Assembly: GCA_016195765.1 (NCBI GenBank)
Contig: JACPYZ010000035.1
Span: 1 to 5,120 of the forward strand
Direction of reading: 5' to 3'
From: Candidatus Curtissbacteria bacterium
GTDB taxonomy: Bacteria > Patescibacteriota > Microgenomatia > Curtissbacterales > GWA2-41-24
DNA length: 5,120 nt
Part shown: piece by piece, positions 1 through 4,608 of the stretch
Position numbering within the stretch: position 1 is the stretch's first letter
How the letters are laid out: each line of letters begins with the position of its first letter
The notes under the pieces: generated by a model
The model's database searches: none
What the model saw: only the letters and a program-made list of their open reading frames with translations
Told to the model about the DNA's origin: nothing
Made by a program: the position numbers and the translations under genes

Positions 1-263
1 AAGCACAATACTTAGTGATGATGGGAAACCTCACCCGTTGGTATCAGTTTGAAAATCTACGGGAACTTGGCTGGGAGGCAGAGCTGCGTACTGGTCCGCA
101 AGGCCACCCCGATTACCGCAAGATAGAACACGACAAAATCAATGCCGTGCGCGCAATTCACCCAGCACTGATTGCGGCTTTAAAGTTTGTCGATTTTAAG
201 GATTATCAGTTGGCCCGCCGTGAAAGCGAAAAGAAAATTGATCGCAAACTGGGTTTAAAATAA
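1..263 (+). CDS. 3' end of an unidentified gene (partial)
   Basis: The reading frame is open from the left edge (first full codon at position 3) to a TAA at 261-263, giving about 86 residues. A GTG-ATG-ATG run at 15-23 could be a start, but no Shine-Dalgarno sequence can be seen in the few bases before it, so this is more likely the C-terminal part of a longer protein cut by the window edge. The peptide is soluble and charged. It has an aromatic stretch (RWYQFENLRELGW), a middle section rich in His, Asp and Lys, a hydrophobic helix-like stretch (HPALIAALKFVDF), and a basic C-terminus (RRESEKKIDRKLG). I do not recognise the family and assign no function. It is separated by 42 bp from the next ORF, which has its own strong ribosome binding site. 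Confidence 0.6.
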   Translation, partial: AQYLVMMGNLTRWYQFENLRELGWEAELRTGPQGHPDYRKIEHDKINAVRAIHPALIAALKFVDFKDYQLARRESEKKIDRKLGLK

Positions 264-288
264 GTCAGTTGTCAATTGTTACTAAAAG

Positions 289-298
289 AAGGAGGTGA
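289..298 (+). promoter_or_regulatory. Very strong Shine-Dalgarno sequence for the 306-644 ORF
   Basis: AAGGAGGTGA is an almost full-length match to the 16S rRNA anti-SD and lies 7 nt before the ATG at 306. It fixes the start of that ORF and supports it as a real gene. It contrasts with the lack of an SD at rpsB, tsf and frr further on. Confidence 0.8.
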
Positions 299-305
299 AT
301 AAAAT

Positions 306-644
306 ATGCCATTTGGAATGAAATTTGGTAAAGGTGGCGGTGGAGGTAAAGAAGGAGCTCCAATGTCTAGTACTGCTGTTCCTGATCCTAGAAAATTTGA
401 TCTTCACGGACTTAGTTCGGTTAGGGAAGACCCGATTGGGAGCAAGGTAGTAATGTACGCATCAATGTTTCGAGGTGATCTAGATCAGTTGAGATCCGAA
501 CTCGTTTTACAATATGGGCAAGAACCAGAAGAGGGTTCGGTTCAGGCTGAGCATAAACCAGCAGTTTGGGCACGTGTACTGAACACTTGGGGACTTGACC
601 CTTTGGAGCATCCGCTTGATGTTCCTAAGGATCCACAAAGCTAA
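306..644 (+). CDS. Small orphan protein with glycine-rich N-terminus
   Basis: This encodes a 112-residue protein of unknown function. The start is supported by an almost perfect SD at 289-298. The N-terminus is a short glycine run (residues 8-14) inside a Lys/Gly/Phe-rich segment, probably flexible. It is followed by a more ordinary soluble stretch with acidic patches (DLDQLRSEL, QEPEEGSVQAE) and a Pro-rich end (DPLEHPLDVPKDP). There is no signal peptide and no membrane segment. I recognise no catalytic motif or family. It sits between a truncated unknown gene and two further small orphan ORFs, and a new promoter begins just after its stop codon. The SD and continuous frame support a real gene; function is open. 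Confidence 0.7.
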   Translation: MPFGMKFGKGGGGGKEGAPMSSTAVPDPRKFDLHGLSSVREDPIGSKVVMYASMFRGDLDQLRSELVLQYGQEPEEGSVQAEHKPAVWARVLNTWGLDPLEHPLDVPKDPQS

Positions 645-648
645 TTTG

Positions 649-677
649 TTGATCAGTTAGGTGATATTTGGTATAAT
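649..677 (+). promoter_or_regulatory. Sigma70-type promoter with extended -10, driving the 690 ORF
   Basis: A -35-like TTGATC (649-654), an exact 17-bp spacer and a perfect TATAAT (672-677), with the extended -10 TG at 669-670. Transcription would start near 684, leaving only about 6 nt before the ATG at 690, so the mRNA would be nearly leaderless. This is the best-formed promoter in the window. Confidence 0.7.
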
Positions 678-689
678 ATGGGCTAGTTA

Positions 690-899
690 ATGACTGGCAG
701 GCCCAGCGATGCTACTACAACTATCGGTGAAAGCGGACAAAATAGTGTGCCTGCAAGAAGCAGAGATCTCAGAGCATCTTCCCTCGCTGGTGGTTTTTCT
801 GTCGGTCCTGAGGCAGCTGCTTTACGACGAGCGCAAATTGACAGGGCAGCAGCAGCAGATCCATTTGCTAAGGTAATCACAAACCAAAAGCCTCGATAA
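690..899 (+). CDS. Small orphan ORF, Ala/Arg-rich, near-leaderless
   Basis: A 69-residue ORF of unknown function. It is placed directly behind a strong extended -10 promoter (649-677), with ATG about 6 nt after the expected transcription start and no SD. The peptide is polar and rich in Ala, Arg, Ser and Gly, with an alanine-rich helix-like segment around residues 40-60 (EAAALRRAQIDRAAAADPF). No membrane segment or known motif is visible. It ends 4 nt before the ATG of the next ORF, which suggests a two-gene unit. The opposite strand carries an open frame over the same bases (683-928), but it lacks promoter support. Reality as a gene rests mainly on the promoter position and the tight spacing. 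Confidence 0.5.
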   Translation: MTGRPSDATTTIGESGQNSVPARSRDLRASSLAGGFSVGPEAAALRRAQIDRAAAADPFAKVITNQKPR

Positions 900-903
900 A
901 TAC

Positions 904-1116
904 ATGAGTGAATTTTTAGATTATCCAATAGAAGAATGGGTTATGGTAAGAAAGCCTAGCCAGGCAATGGACCTTTTACCGGACGGTACGAGGTTAAGCG
1001 GGGAGGTTTTGCGCGAGCACATTTTTAGTGGTGACTGGGAAGAATGCCAATTACCGGTTATTGAAAGACGACCAGTTGTTGCTACTAATCTGATTGCAAT
1101 TCCTTCCCTAAACTGA
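904..1116 (+). CDS. Small orphan acidic protein
   Basis: A 70-residue ORF that starts 4 nt after the stop of the 690-899 ORF and is probably co-transcribed with it. No SD precedes the ATG, so translation may depend on coupling to the upstream ORF. The peptide has an acidic N-terminus (SEFLDYPIEEW), a middle section LLPDGTRLSGEVLREHIFSG, and a hydrophobic C-terminal stretch (PVVATNLIAIPSL) too short and interrupted for a confident membrane helix. I do not recognise a family. The stop codon TGA overlaps the extended -10 of the rpsB promoter. Confidence 0.5.
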   Translation: MSEFLDYPIEEWVMVRKPSQAMDLLPDGTRLSGEVLREHIFSGDWEECQLPVIERRPVVATNLIAIPSLN

Positions 1117-1122
1117 TATATT
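1094..1122 (+). promoter_or_regulatory. Predicted rpsB operon promoter
   Basis: A -35-like TTGCAA (1094-1099, 4 of 6 matches), a 17-bp spacer, and TATATT (1117-1122, 5 of 6 matches) preceded by the extended -10 TG at 1114-1115. It overlaps the end of the upstream ORF. Transcription would begin around 1129, just before the pseudoknot at 1138, giving a leader of about 140 nt for rpsB. Confidence 0.6.
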
Positions 1123-1137
1123 TACCAGAATCTCACA

Positions 1138-1250
1138 CGCTAGGAATCACTCCTTGACCACACAGACCTAGCGGAGGCGAAAAAGGAGTTTAGTAGTCTA
1201 CGGACAAAGTTGATTGTCTACAGTAATTCTGTAGTCAGTAGTCGGTAGAC
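1138..1250 (+). ncRNA. Structured 5' leader of rpsB: H-type pseudoknot plus hairpin
   Basis: Two perfect 7-bp helices interleave. P1 is CGCTAGG (1138-1144) with CCTAGCG (1167-1173). P2 is ACTCCTT (1149-1155) with AAGGAGT (1183-1189). Because each helix has one strand inside the other, they form an H-type pseudoknot with loops of 4, 11 and 9 nt. A second element follows: GTCTAC (1196-1201) pairs with GTAGAC (1245-1250), then after one G-G mismatch GAC (1203-1205) pairs with GTC (1241-1243), enclosing CTACAG (1218-1223) and CTGTAG (1229-1234) with a 5-nt loop. The element lies between a predicted promoter and rpsB, so a cis-acting leader is the likely role. Autoregulation by S2 is known for the gammaproteobacterial rpsB leader; I do not recognise this structure as that motif or as a known riboswitch. 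Confidence 0.6.
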
Positions 1251-1272
1251 CATAAGCTTTTCAAAGATAAAT

Positions 1273-2127
1273 ATGAGCAATATGCCTTCAATGCAAGAAC
1301 TGCTAGAAGCCGGAGTTCACTTCGGTCATCAGGTACGTCGTTGGAACCCCAAGATGAACCAGTATATTTTTAGTGCCCGCGAAGGAATCCATATTATCGA
1401 TCTTGCCAAAACCGTTGCCAAGCTACAAGAATCTGTCGATTTTGTTAAAAAAATCGCGGAAGATGGTGGGGTTATTTTGTTTCTTGCTTCCAAAAAACAG
1501 GCAAGAGCAATTGTCGAAGAAGAAGCAAAACGCGTAGGTGCCAAATATGTTACCGAAAGATGGATTGGTGGACTTCTGACCAATTTTGAACAAAGTACCC
1601 GCAATATTAAAAAACTGGCAGATCTTAAAGCCAAAAAAGAATCTGGGGAATTTAAAGAGCGAACCAAAAAAGAAAACCTAATGATCGACCGCGACATTGC
1701 CAAGCTGGAAAGGCTTTATGGTGGTGTTTGGGACATGGAAAAATTGCCAGATGTTCTTTTTGTTATAGATGTTAAAAAAGAAGAAAATGCTTGTCGCGAA
1801 GCCAAAAACAAAGGCATTCCAGTTGTTGCCATTTGCGATACCAACGCCAACTTGTCTTTGGTTGATTACGCAATTCCTGGTAATGACGACGCTACACGCG
1901 CAATCGCGATTCAAGTAAAAGCAATTGCCGATGCTTACGCCGAAGGCCACGAAGTTTACGAGAAGAAAGCGGCAAAAGAAAAACTTGCAGCAGACGCTCG
2001 CGCCAAAAAAGAAGAAGAAGAAAAAGCAGTAGCAGCCGCCAAAGCCGCAGAAGAAGAAGCCAAGGCAGCAGAAGCCGTGCTTGCCGCCAGAAAAGCTGCT
2101 CAAGCCCCACAAGAAACCAAAGAATAA
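1273..2127 (+). CDS. rpsB: Small ribosomal subunit protein S2 (uS2)
   Basis: S2 is part of the small ribosomal subunit, on the back side between head and body. The 284-residue product carries the family signatures: LLEAGVHFGHQVRRWNPKM near the N-terminus (10-28), the SAREGIHIIDLAKT segment (34-47), ERWIGGLLTNF (95-105), the coiled-coil insertion (about 110-157), LPDVLFVIDVKKE (158-170), and IPVVAICDTNANLSLVDYAIPGNDDATRAI (182-211). It is longer than E. coli S2 (241 residues) because of a Lys/Glu/Ala-rich tail, about residues 229-284, likely helical or disordered. No SD precedes the ATG at 1273; an in-frame ATG at 1282 is an alternative start. It is the first gene of the rpsB-tsf-frr-rseP unit and is preceded by a structured leader. 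Confidence 0.97.
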   Translation: MSNMPSMQELLEAGVHFGHQVRRWNPKMNQYIFSAREGIHIIDLAKTVAKLQESVDFVKKIAEDGGVILFLASKKQARAIVEEEAKRVGAKYVTERWIGGLLTNFEQSTRNIKKLADLKAKKESGEFKERTKKENLMIDRDIAKLERLYGGVWDMEKLPDVLFVIDVKKEENACREAKNKGIPVVAICDTNANLSLVDYAIPGNDDATRAIAIQVKAIADAYAEGHEVYEKKAAKEKLAADARAKKEEEEKAVAAAKAAEEEAKAAEAVLAARKAAQAPQETKE

Positions 2128-2128
2128 T

Positions 2129-2590
2129 ATGGCAATTGCAGTAGAAGACATTAAAAAACTCAGAGAAAAAACTGGTGCCGGTATCGCCGATTGCCGCAAA
2201 GCCTTGGAAGAGGCAAAAGGCGATTTTAAAAAGGCCGAAGAACTTTTGAAAAGTTGGGGTATAGATAAAGCGGCTTCCAAATCAGACCGCGTGGTTGGTG
2301 CCGGTTTGGTCGAAACCTACATCCATTCTGGTGGAAAAGTTGGCTCGATGGTCGAAATTAACTGCGAGACCGATTTTGTTGCCAGAACCGACGAATTTAA
2401 AAGCTTGGCTCACGAAGTTGCGATGCAAGTTGCTGCTATGGACCCCAAAGATGTTGAAGATTTGAAGAAGGAGGATTATATCCGCGATTCTTCAAAAACC
2501 ATAGAAGGTCTTGTTAAAGAAACCGTTGCCAAGGTTGGCGAAAACATTCAGATCAAGCGCTTCATGAGATTCGAATTAGGTTCCGAGTAG
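2129..2590 (+). CDS. tsf: Elongation factor Ts, shortened form
   Basis: EF-Ts exchanges GDP for GTP on EF-Tu. The ATG at 2129 is one base after the rpsB stop and gives the canonical N-terminus; the frame stays open upstream inside rpsB but there it is only overlap. The 153-residue product has the UBA-like N-terminal domain (about 1-50; IKKLREKTGAGIADCRKALE), the EF-Tu-contacting TDFV motif (81-84, in INCETDFVARTDEF), and the usual C-terminal signature (KVGENIQIKRFMRFELG, 135-151). E. coli EF-Ts has 283 residues and the short Thermus form about 196. Compared with the Thermus form, the missing part is the central helical segment: the chain runs from AAMDPKDVED almost directly to YIRDSSKTIEGLV. 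No SD is visible, so translation is probably coupled to rpsB. Confidence 0.95.
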   Translation: MAIAVEDIKKLREKTGAGIADCRKALEEAKGDFKKAEELLKSWGIDKAASKSDRVVGAGLVETYIHSGGKVGSMVEINCETDFVARTDEFKSLAHEVAMQVAAMDPKDVEDLKKEDYIRDSSKTIEGLVKETVAKVGENIQIKRFMRFELGSE

Positions 2591-2592
2591 GT

Positions 2593-2598
2593 TATAAT
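2593..2598 (+). promoter_or_regulatory. Possible -10 element for a leaderless frr transcript
   Basis: A perfect TATAAT lies in the 15-bp tsf-frr gap, 7 nt before the frr ATG. Transcription would start at or next to the A of that ATG. The -35 region at 17-bp spacing (TTCGAA) is weak, and the extended -10 TG is incomplete. Because no SD precedes frr, a leaderless mRNA is plausible but unproven. Confidence 0.35.
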
Positions 2599-2605
2599 CA
2601 TTTAA

Positions 2606-2953
2606 ATGGATTTGAACGACGTTAGACAAAAAATGGCAGACGCTGTAGTGCGTCTTAAGGCAGAGCTTACTCAAATAAGAACGGGGAGAGCAAATTCCTC
2701 TTTGGTTTCGGATCTTATTGTCGACGCTTATGACAGTAAGATGATGGTTAAGGCTCTGGAGAAGTTTAAGGTTCAAATAAGACAGGTACGTCACGAATTT
2801 GTGGAACAAGTTAAAAAACAAAAGACAGAAGGCGATGTTTCGGAAGATGATGCCGTGCGTCGTCAAGAAGATATTCAAAAACTACACGACGAATTTATAG
2901 AAGCAATAGATGTTGCGGGGAAGGCCAAAGAGGAAGAACTGCGACAGGTATGA
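2606..2953 (+). CDS. frr: Ribosome recycling factor lacking domain II
   Basis: RRF acts with EF-G to split the post-termination ribosome. The normal protein (185 residues in E. coli) has a three-helix bundle (domain I) interrupted by a beta-rich domain II. Here the product has 115 residues. The first helix and its IRTGRA motif (24-29) are intact, as are the conserved IRQVR arginines (59, 62), the SEDD turn (79-82), and the last helices (RRQEDIQKLHDEFIEAID to KEEEL). Between the residues near 44-50 (YDSKMMVKAL) and 51-60 (LEKFKVQIRQ) about 70 residues of the usual protein are missing: the rest of domain II, including the normal LTEERR region. The frame is continuous across the junction. The ATG at 2606 has no SD; the stop overlaps the rseP start (ATGA). 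Identity as an RRF is firm; whether it works is unknown. Confidence 0.9.
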   Translation: MDLNDVRQKMADAVVRLKAELTQIRTGRANSSLVSDLIVDAYDSKMMVKALEKFKVQIRQVRHEFVEQVKKQKTEGDVSEDDAVRRQEDIQKLHDEFIEAIDVAGKAKEEELRQV

Positions 2954-4059
2954 TTTCGATTGTAATTTTCATTCTCATTCTTTCTATTCTTGTAATGCTA
3001 CATGAATTTGGGCATTTCATAATGGCCAAGCGCGCCAAAATTGGTGTTGAAGAATTCGGTTTTGGTTTGCCACCCAGAATCTGGGGCAAGAAAATAAAAG
3101 GCACTCTTTATTCTATTAACTGGCTTCCATTTGGGGGTTTTGTGCGTCTGGTTGGCGAAGATTCGACAGACACTAAGCGCAACGCCAAAAATAGTTTCCA
3201 GGTTAAAAGTCTTAAGGAACGTATGTATGTGGTTTTGGCAGGTGTCACCATGAATTTAATTTTGGCAGTTGCCGTTTTTTACGTTGTTATTTTTGCGCTT
3301 GGCTTTAAAGTTAATTTGCCGCTGGTGATTGACCATAAATTTAGTTTTGTCGAGCAAAGCAAACAGGTTTTGGTTTCCGATGTTGCAGCAGGTGGTATTG
3401 CGCAACAAGCTGGTATCAAAGCTGGAGATTCTATCGTTCGCGCCAACGGCCAAAATATAGCAACAATTGAAGATTTACAAAAAATTGTCAGAAGTAGCCA
3501 GGGTAAACCAGTAGATTTGCAAATCGAAAATTCTGTTAATAATCAGTACCACCAAGTTTCTGTTATCCCAAAGTACAACGATACTATCAAGGCGCCAGCA
3601 ATTGGTGTCGGGTTGGGTGAACTTGTTGTTCTAAATTACAAAACAGTACCGCAAAAGATATTTTCTGGTTTTATCCATAGTTACAATACAACTGCATATT
3701 CAATGGCGGTTTTTGGCAGGCTCATTGGTTATGCCATACAGAACCATGATATTACGCCAGTTTCTGAAGGAGTTTCTGGGCCGGTTGGTATTGCCAGAAT
3801 AACTCAAGACGCGGTGGCTTTAGGGCCGCTTTCCGTGCTTCAACTTGTAGCACTTTTGTCGCTGAATTTGGCTGTTATGAATGTGTTGCCAATTCCGGCG
3901 CTTGATGGTGGTCGCTTTTTCTTTCTTGTTTGGGAAGCAGTTACCAGGCGTAAACCCAAACCCGCTTTGGAAAAGTGGGTGCATACGGTAGGTTTTGTTG
4001 TTTTGATAGGCTTAATTATGGTAATTACTTTTAATGATATTGCGAAGCTATTCAGGTAG
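2950..4059 (+). CDS. rseP: RseP/RasP-type site-2 zinc metalloprotease
   Basis: This is an intramembrane protease of the M50 family, which cuts transmembrane segments of anti-sigma factors and signal-peptide remnants. The 369-residue length is close to the family norm for single-PDZ members such as RasP. Seen in the protein: an N-terminal membrane helix carrying the zinc-binding HEFGH (18-22); the LPFGGFVRL segment (59-67); a second membrane helix (about 93-118); one PDZ domain (about 138-208, with GIAQQAGIKAGDSIVRANG); GVSGPVGIA (274-282); the third zinc-ligand motif NVLPIPALDGG (311-321, Asp319); and a C-terminal membrane helix (about 344-362). The start ATG overlaps the frr stop, so translation is coupled. 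In Firmicutes rasP commonly lies between dxr and proS; here it lies between frr and an orphan gene. No anti-sigma substrate gene is visible nearby. Confidence 0.95.
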   Translation: MISIVIFILILSILVMLHEFGHFIMAKRAKIGVEEFGFGLPPRIWGKKIKGTLYSINWLPFGGFVRLVGEDSTDTKRNAKNSFQVKSLKERMYVVLAGVTMNLILAVAVFYVVIFALGFKVNLPLVIDHKFSFVEQSKQVLVSDVAAGGIAQQAGIKAGDSIVRANGQNIATIEDLQKIVRSSQGKPVDLQIENSVNNQYHQVSVIPKYNDTIKAPAIGVGLGELVVLNYKTVPQKIFSGFIHSYNTTAYSMAVFGRLIGYAIQNHDITPVSEGVSGPVGIARITQDAVALGPLSVLQLVALLSLNLAVMNVLPIPALDGGRFFFLVWEAVTRRKPKPALEKWVHTVGFVVLIGLIMVITFNDIAKLFR

Positions 4060-4066
4060 CTTTTTT
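4045..4066 (+). terminator. Small intrinsic terminator over the rseP stop codon
   Basis: AAGCTA (4045-4050) and TAGCTT (4057-4062) form a 6-bp stem with a 6-nt loop (TTCAGG), followed by four more T's (4063-4066). The 3' arm begins with the rseP TAG stop. The stem has only two G-C pairs, so termination may be partial. A new promoter starts immediately downstream, which agrees with a transcription-unit boundary here. Confidence 0.5.
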
Positions 4067-4080
4067 GTGATATAATTTTT
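4063..4080 (+). promoter_or_regulatory. Extended -10 promoter for the 4124 gene
   Basis: TGATATAAT (4068-4076) is a perfect extended -10; the -35 region is poor (TATTCA at 16-bp spacing). The surrounding 18-nt block TTTTGTGATATAATTTTT differs by one base from the block at 4440-4457 before the T-box leader. Transcription would start near 4083, leaving a leader of about 40 nt before the ATG at 4124. Confidence 0.6.
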
Positions 4081-4123
4081 GCAGATTTTGCACTGTCCCG
4101 ACACTGGAGGAGGTGTTTTTTTA

Positions 4124-4432
4124 ATGGTTACAAAGATATTAATAAACGACAGAATAATAGCAGAGGTGCCTGACGAAGCCGGGCTTCATAAAACACCAGT
4201 AGGAATCTTGGATTTGGGTTTTGAAGCTACTAGGAAGCTTGTGAATGGCACCTGGCAGTCTAGGTATGTTGTTTCTTTGGGAAGCCAAGAGATTTTGCCA
4301 CTCAAGACCAAAGGTAAAAAGGGACCAAGGCGAGTTGAAGTCAAGGATGGGAAAGGGAGTCAATTGAATCCTGAAGGAATTTTAAAAGTAGAGACCGGTT
4401 TTGATTTTTCTACATTGGGAAAAGAAAGATAA
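4124..4432 (+). CDS. Orphan protein of unknown function
   Basis: A 102-residue product. The ATG at 4124 is chosen because a strong SD, GGAGGAGGTG (4106-4115), lies 8 nt before it; the in-frame TTG at 4079 falls in the promoter and is rejected. The protein is soluble, with a beta-rich look: TKILINDRIIAEV at the start, TWQSRYVVSLGSQEILPL in the middle, then a basic Lys/Gly stretch (KTKGKKGPRRVEVKDGKG, about residues 61-78) that could be a nucleic-acid-binding or flexible loop. There is no signal peptide and no membrane segment. I do not recognise the family. It has its own promoter just after rseP and is followed by another promoter, so it is probably transcribed alone or with some read-through into csaA-proS. 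Confidence 0.75.
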   Translation: MVTKILINDRIIAEVPDEAGLHKTPVGILDLGFEATRKLVNGTWQSRYVVSLGSQEILPLKTKGKKGPRRVEVKDGKGSQLNPEGILKVETGFDFSTLGKER

Positions 4433-4439
4433 CTGGCTA

Positions 4440-4457
4440 TTTTGTGTTATAATTTTT
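4440..4457 (+). promoter_or_regulatory. Extended -10 promoter for the csaA-proS leader
   Basis: TGTTATAAT (4445-4453) is a perfect extended -10, and the 18-nt block TTTTGTGTTATAATTTTT matches that at 4063-4080 at 17 of 18 positions. No convincing -35 is visible. The expected transcription start is near 4460, at the beginning of the T-box leader. Confidence 0.6.
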
Positions 4458-4459
4458 TC

Positions 4460-4608
4460 AAAGCTGCGAAAAGGTTTCCCGCCTTGGAGCTGGTAGCGAT
4501 CAAGCTAACCCGTTGGCAACGTAAACGCTAGTAAAACAAGAAGTAAATAGGGTGGCACCACGAAGTTACACTTTCGTCCCTACACAAGCGTGTAGATAAA
4601 CGGAGGTG
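4460..4608 (+). promoter_or_regulatory. T-box riboswitch leader upstream of csaA-proS
   Basis: The T-box consensus appears as AGGGTGGCACCACG (4549-4562). The antiterminator/antisequestrator fold is textbook: TAGGG (4548-4552) with CCCTA (4578-4582), the 7-nt bulge TGGCACC (4553-4559) whose TGGC would pair with the tRNA 3' end, then ACGAA (4560-4564) with TTCGT (4573-4577). T-boxes sense uncharged tRNA and control aminoacyl-tRNA synthetase and amino-acid genes. Only about 90 nt lie between the expected start and the T-box, so Stem I is compressed. A candidate is AGCT (4462-4465) with AGCT (4488-4491) enclosing AAGG (4471-4474) and CCTT (4482-4485) around the loop TTTCCCG, which contains a CCC proline codon. 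A competing hairpin CTACAC/GTGTAG (4580-4595) reuses the CCCTA strand, and no U-run follows it; the SD GGAGGTG (4602-4608) lies just downstream. Confidence 0.85.

Noticed and set aside
683..928. Minus-strand frame opposite the 690-899 ORF
   Set aside because: No promoter or SD is evident on that strand, while the plus strand has a well-formed promoter just upstream.
1210..1248. Possible 12-codon leader peptide (TTG start) in the rpsB leader
   Set aside because: The SD-like AAGGAG is about 20 nt before the TTG and inside the pseudoknot; no run of regulatory codons is seen.
1231..1250. GTAGTC/GTCGGTAG-like simple repeat in the intergenic region (similar GTCAGTTGTC at 264-273)
   Set aside because: Copies are too short and few to call a repeat family; the part at 1196-1250 is better described as a hairpin.
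2081..2128. N-terminal extension of tsf inside rpsB
   Set aside because: The EF-Ts family N-terminus begins at the ATG at 2129; the upstream in-frame codons overlap the rpsB coding end in another frame.
1678..2280. Long minus-strand open frame over rpsB/tsf (200 codons)
   Set aside because: It is the mirror of strongly conserved rpsB and tsf coding sequence; the Phe/Cys/Gly-rich product reflects reversed GAA/GCC codons and matches no protein type.
2576..2878. Minus-strand frame opposite frr
   Set aside because: The plus-strand RRF motifs are clear; this is a shadow frame.
4079..4123. Upstream TTG extension of the 4124 gene
   Set aside because: The TTG lies directly at the -10 element of the promoter and upstream of a strong SD that serves the ATG at 4124, so the extension is not translated.
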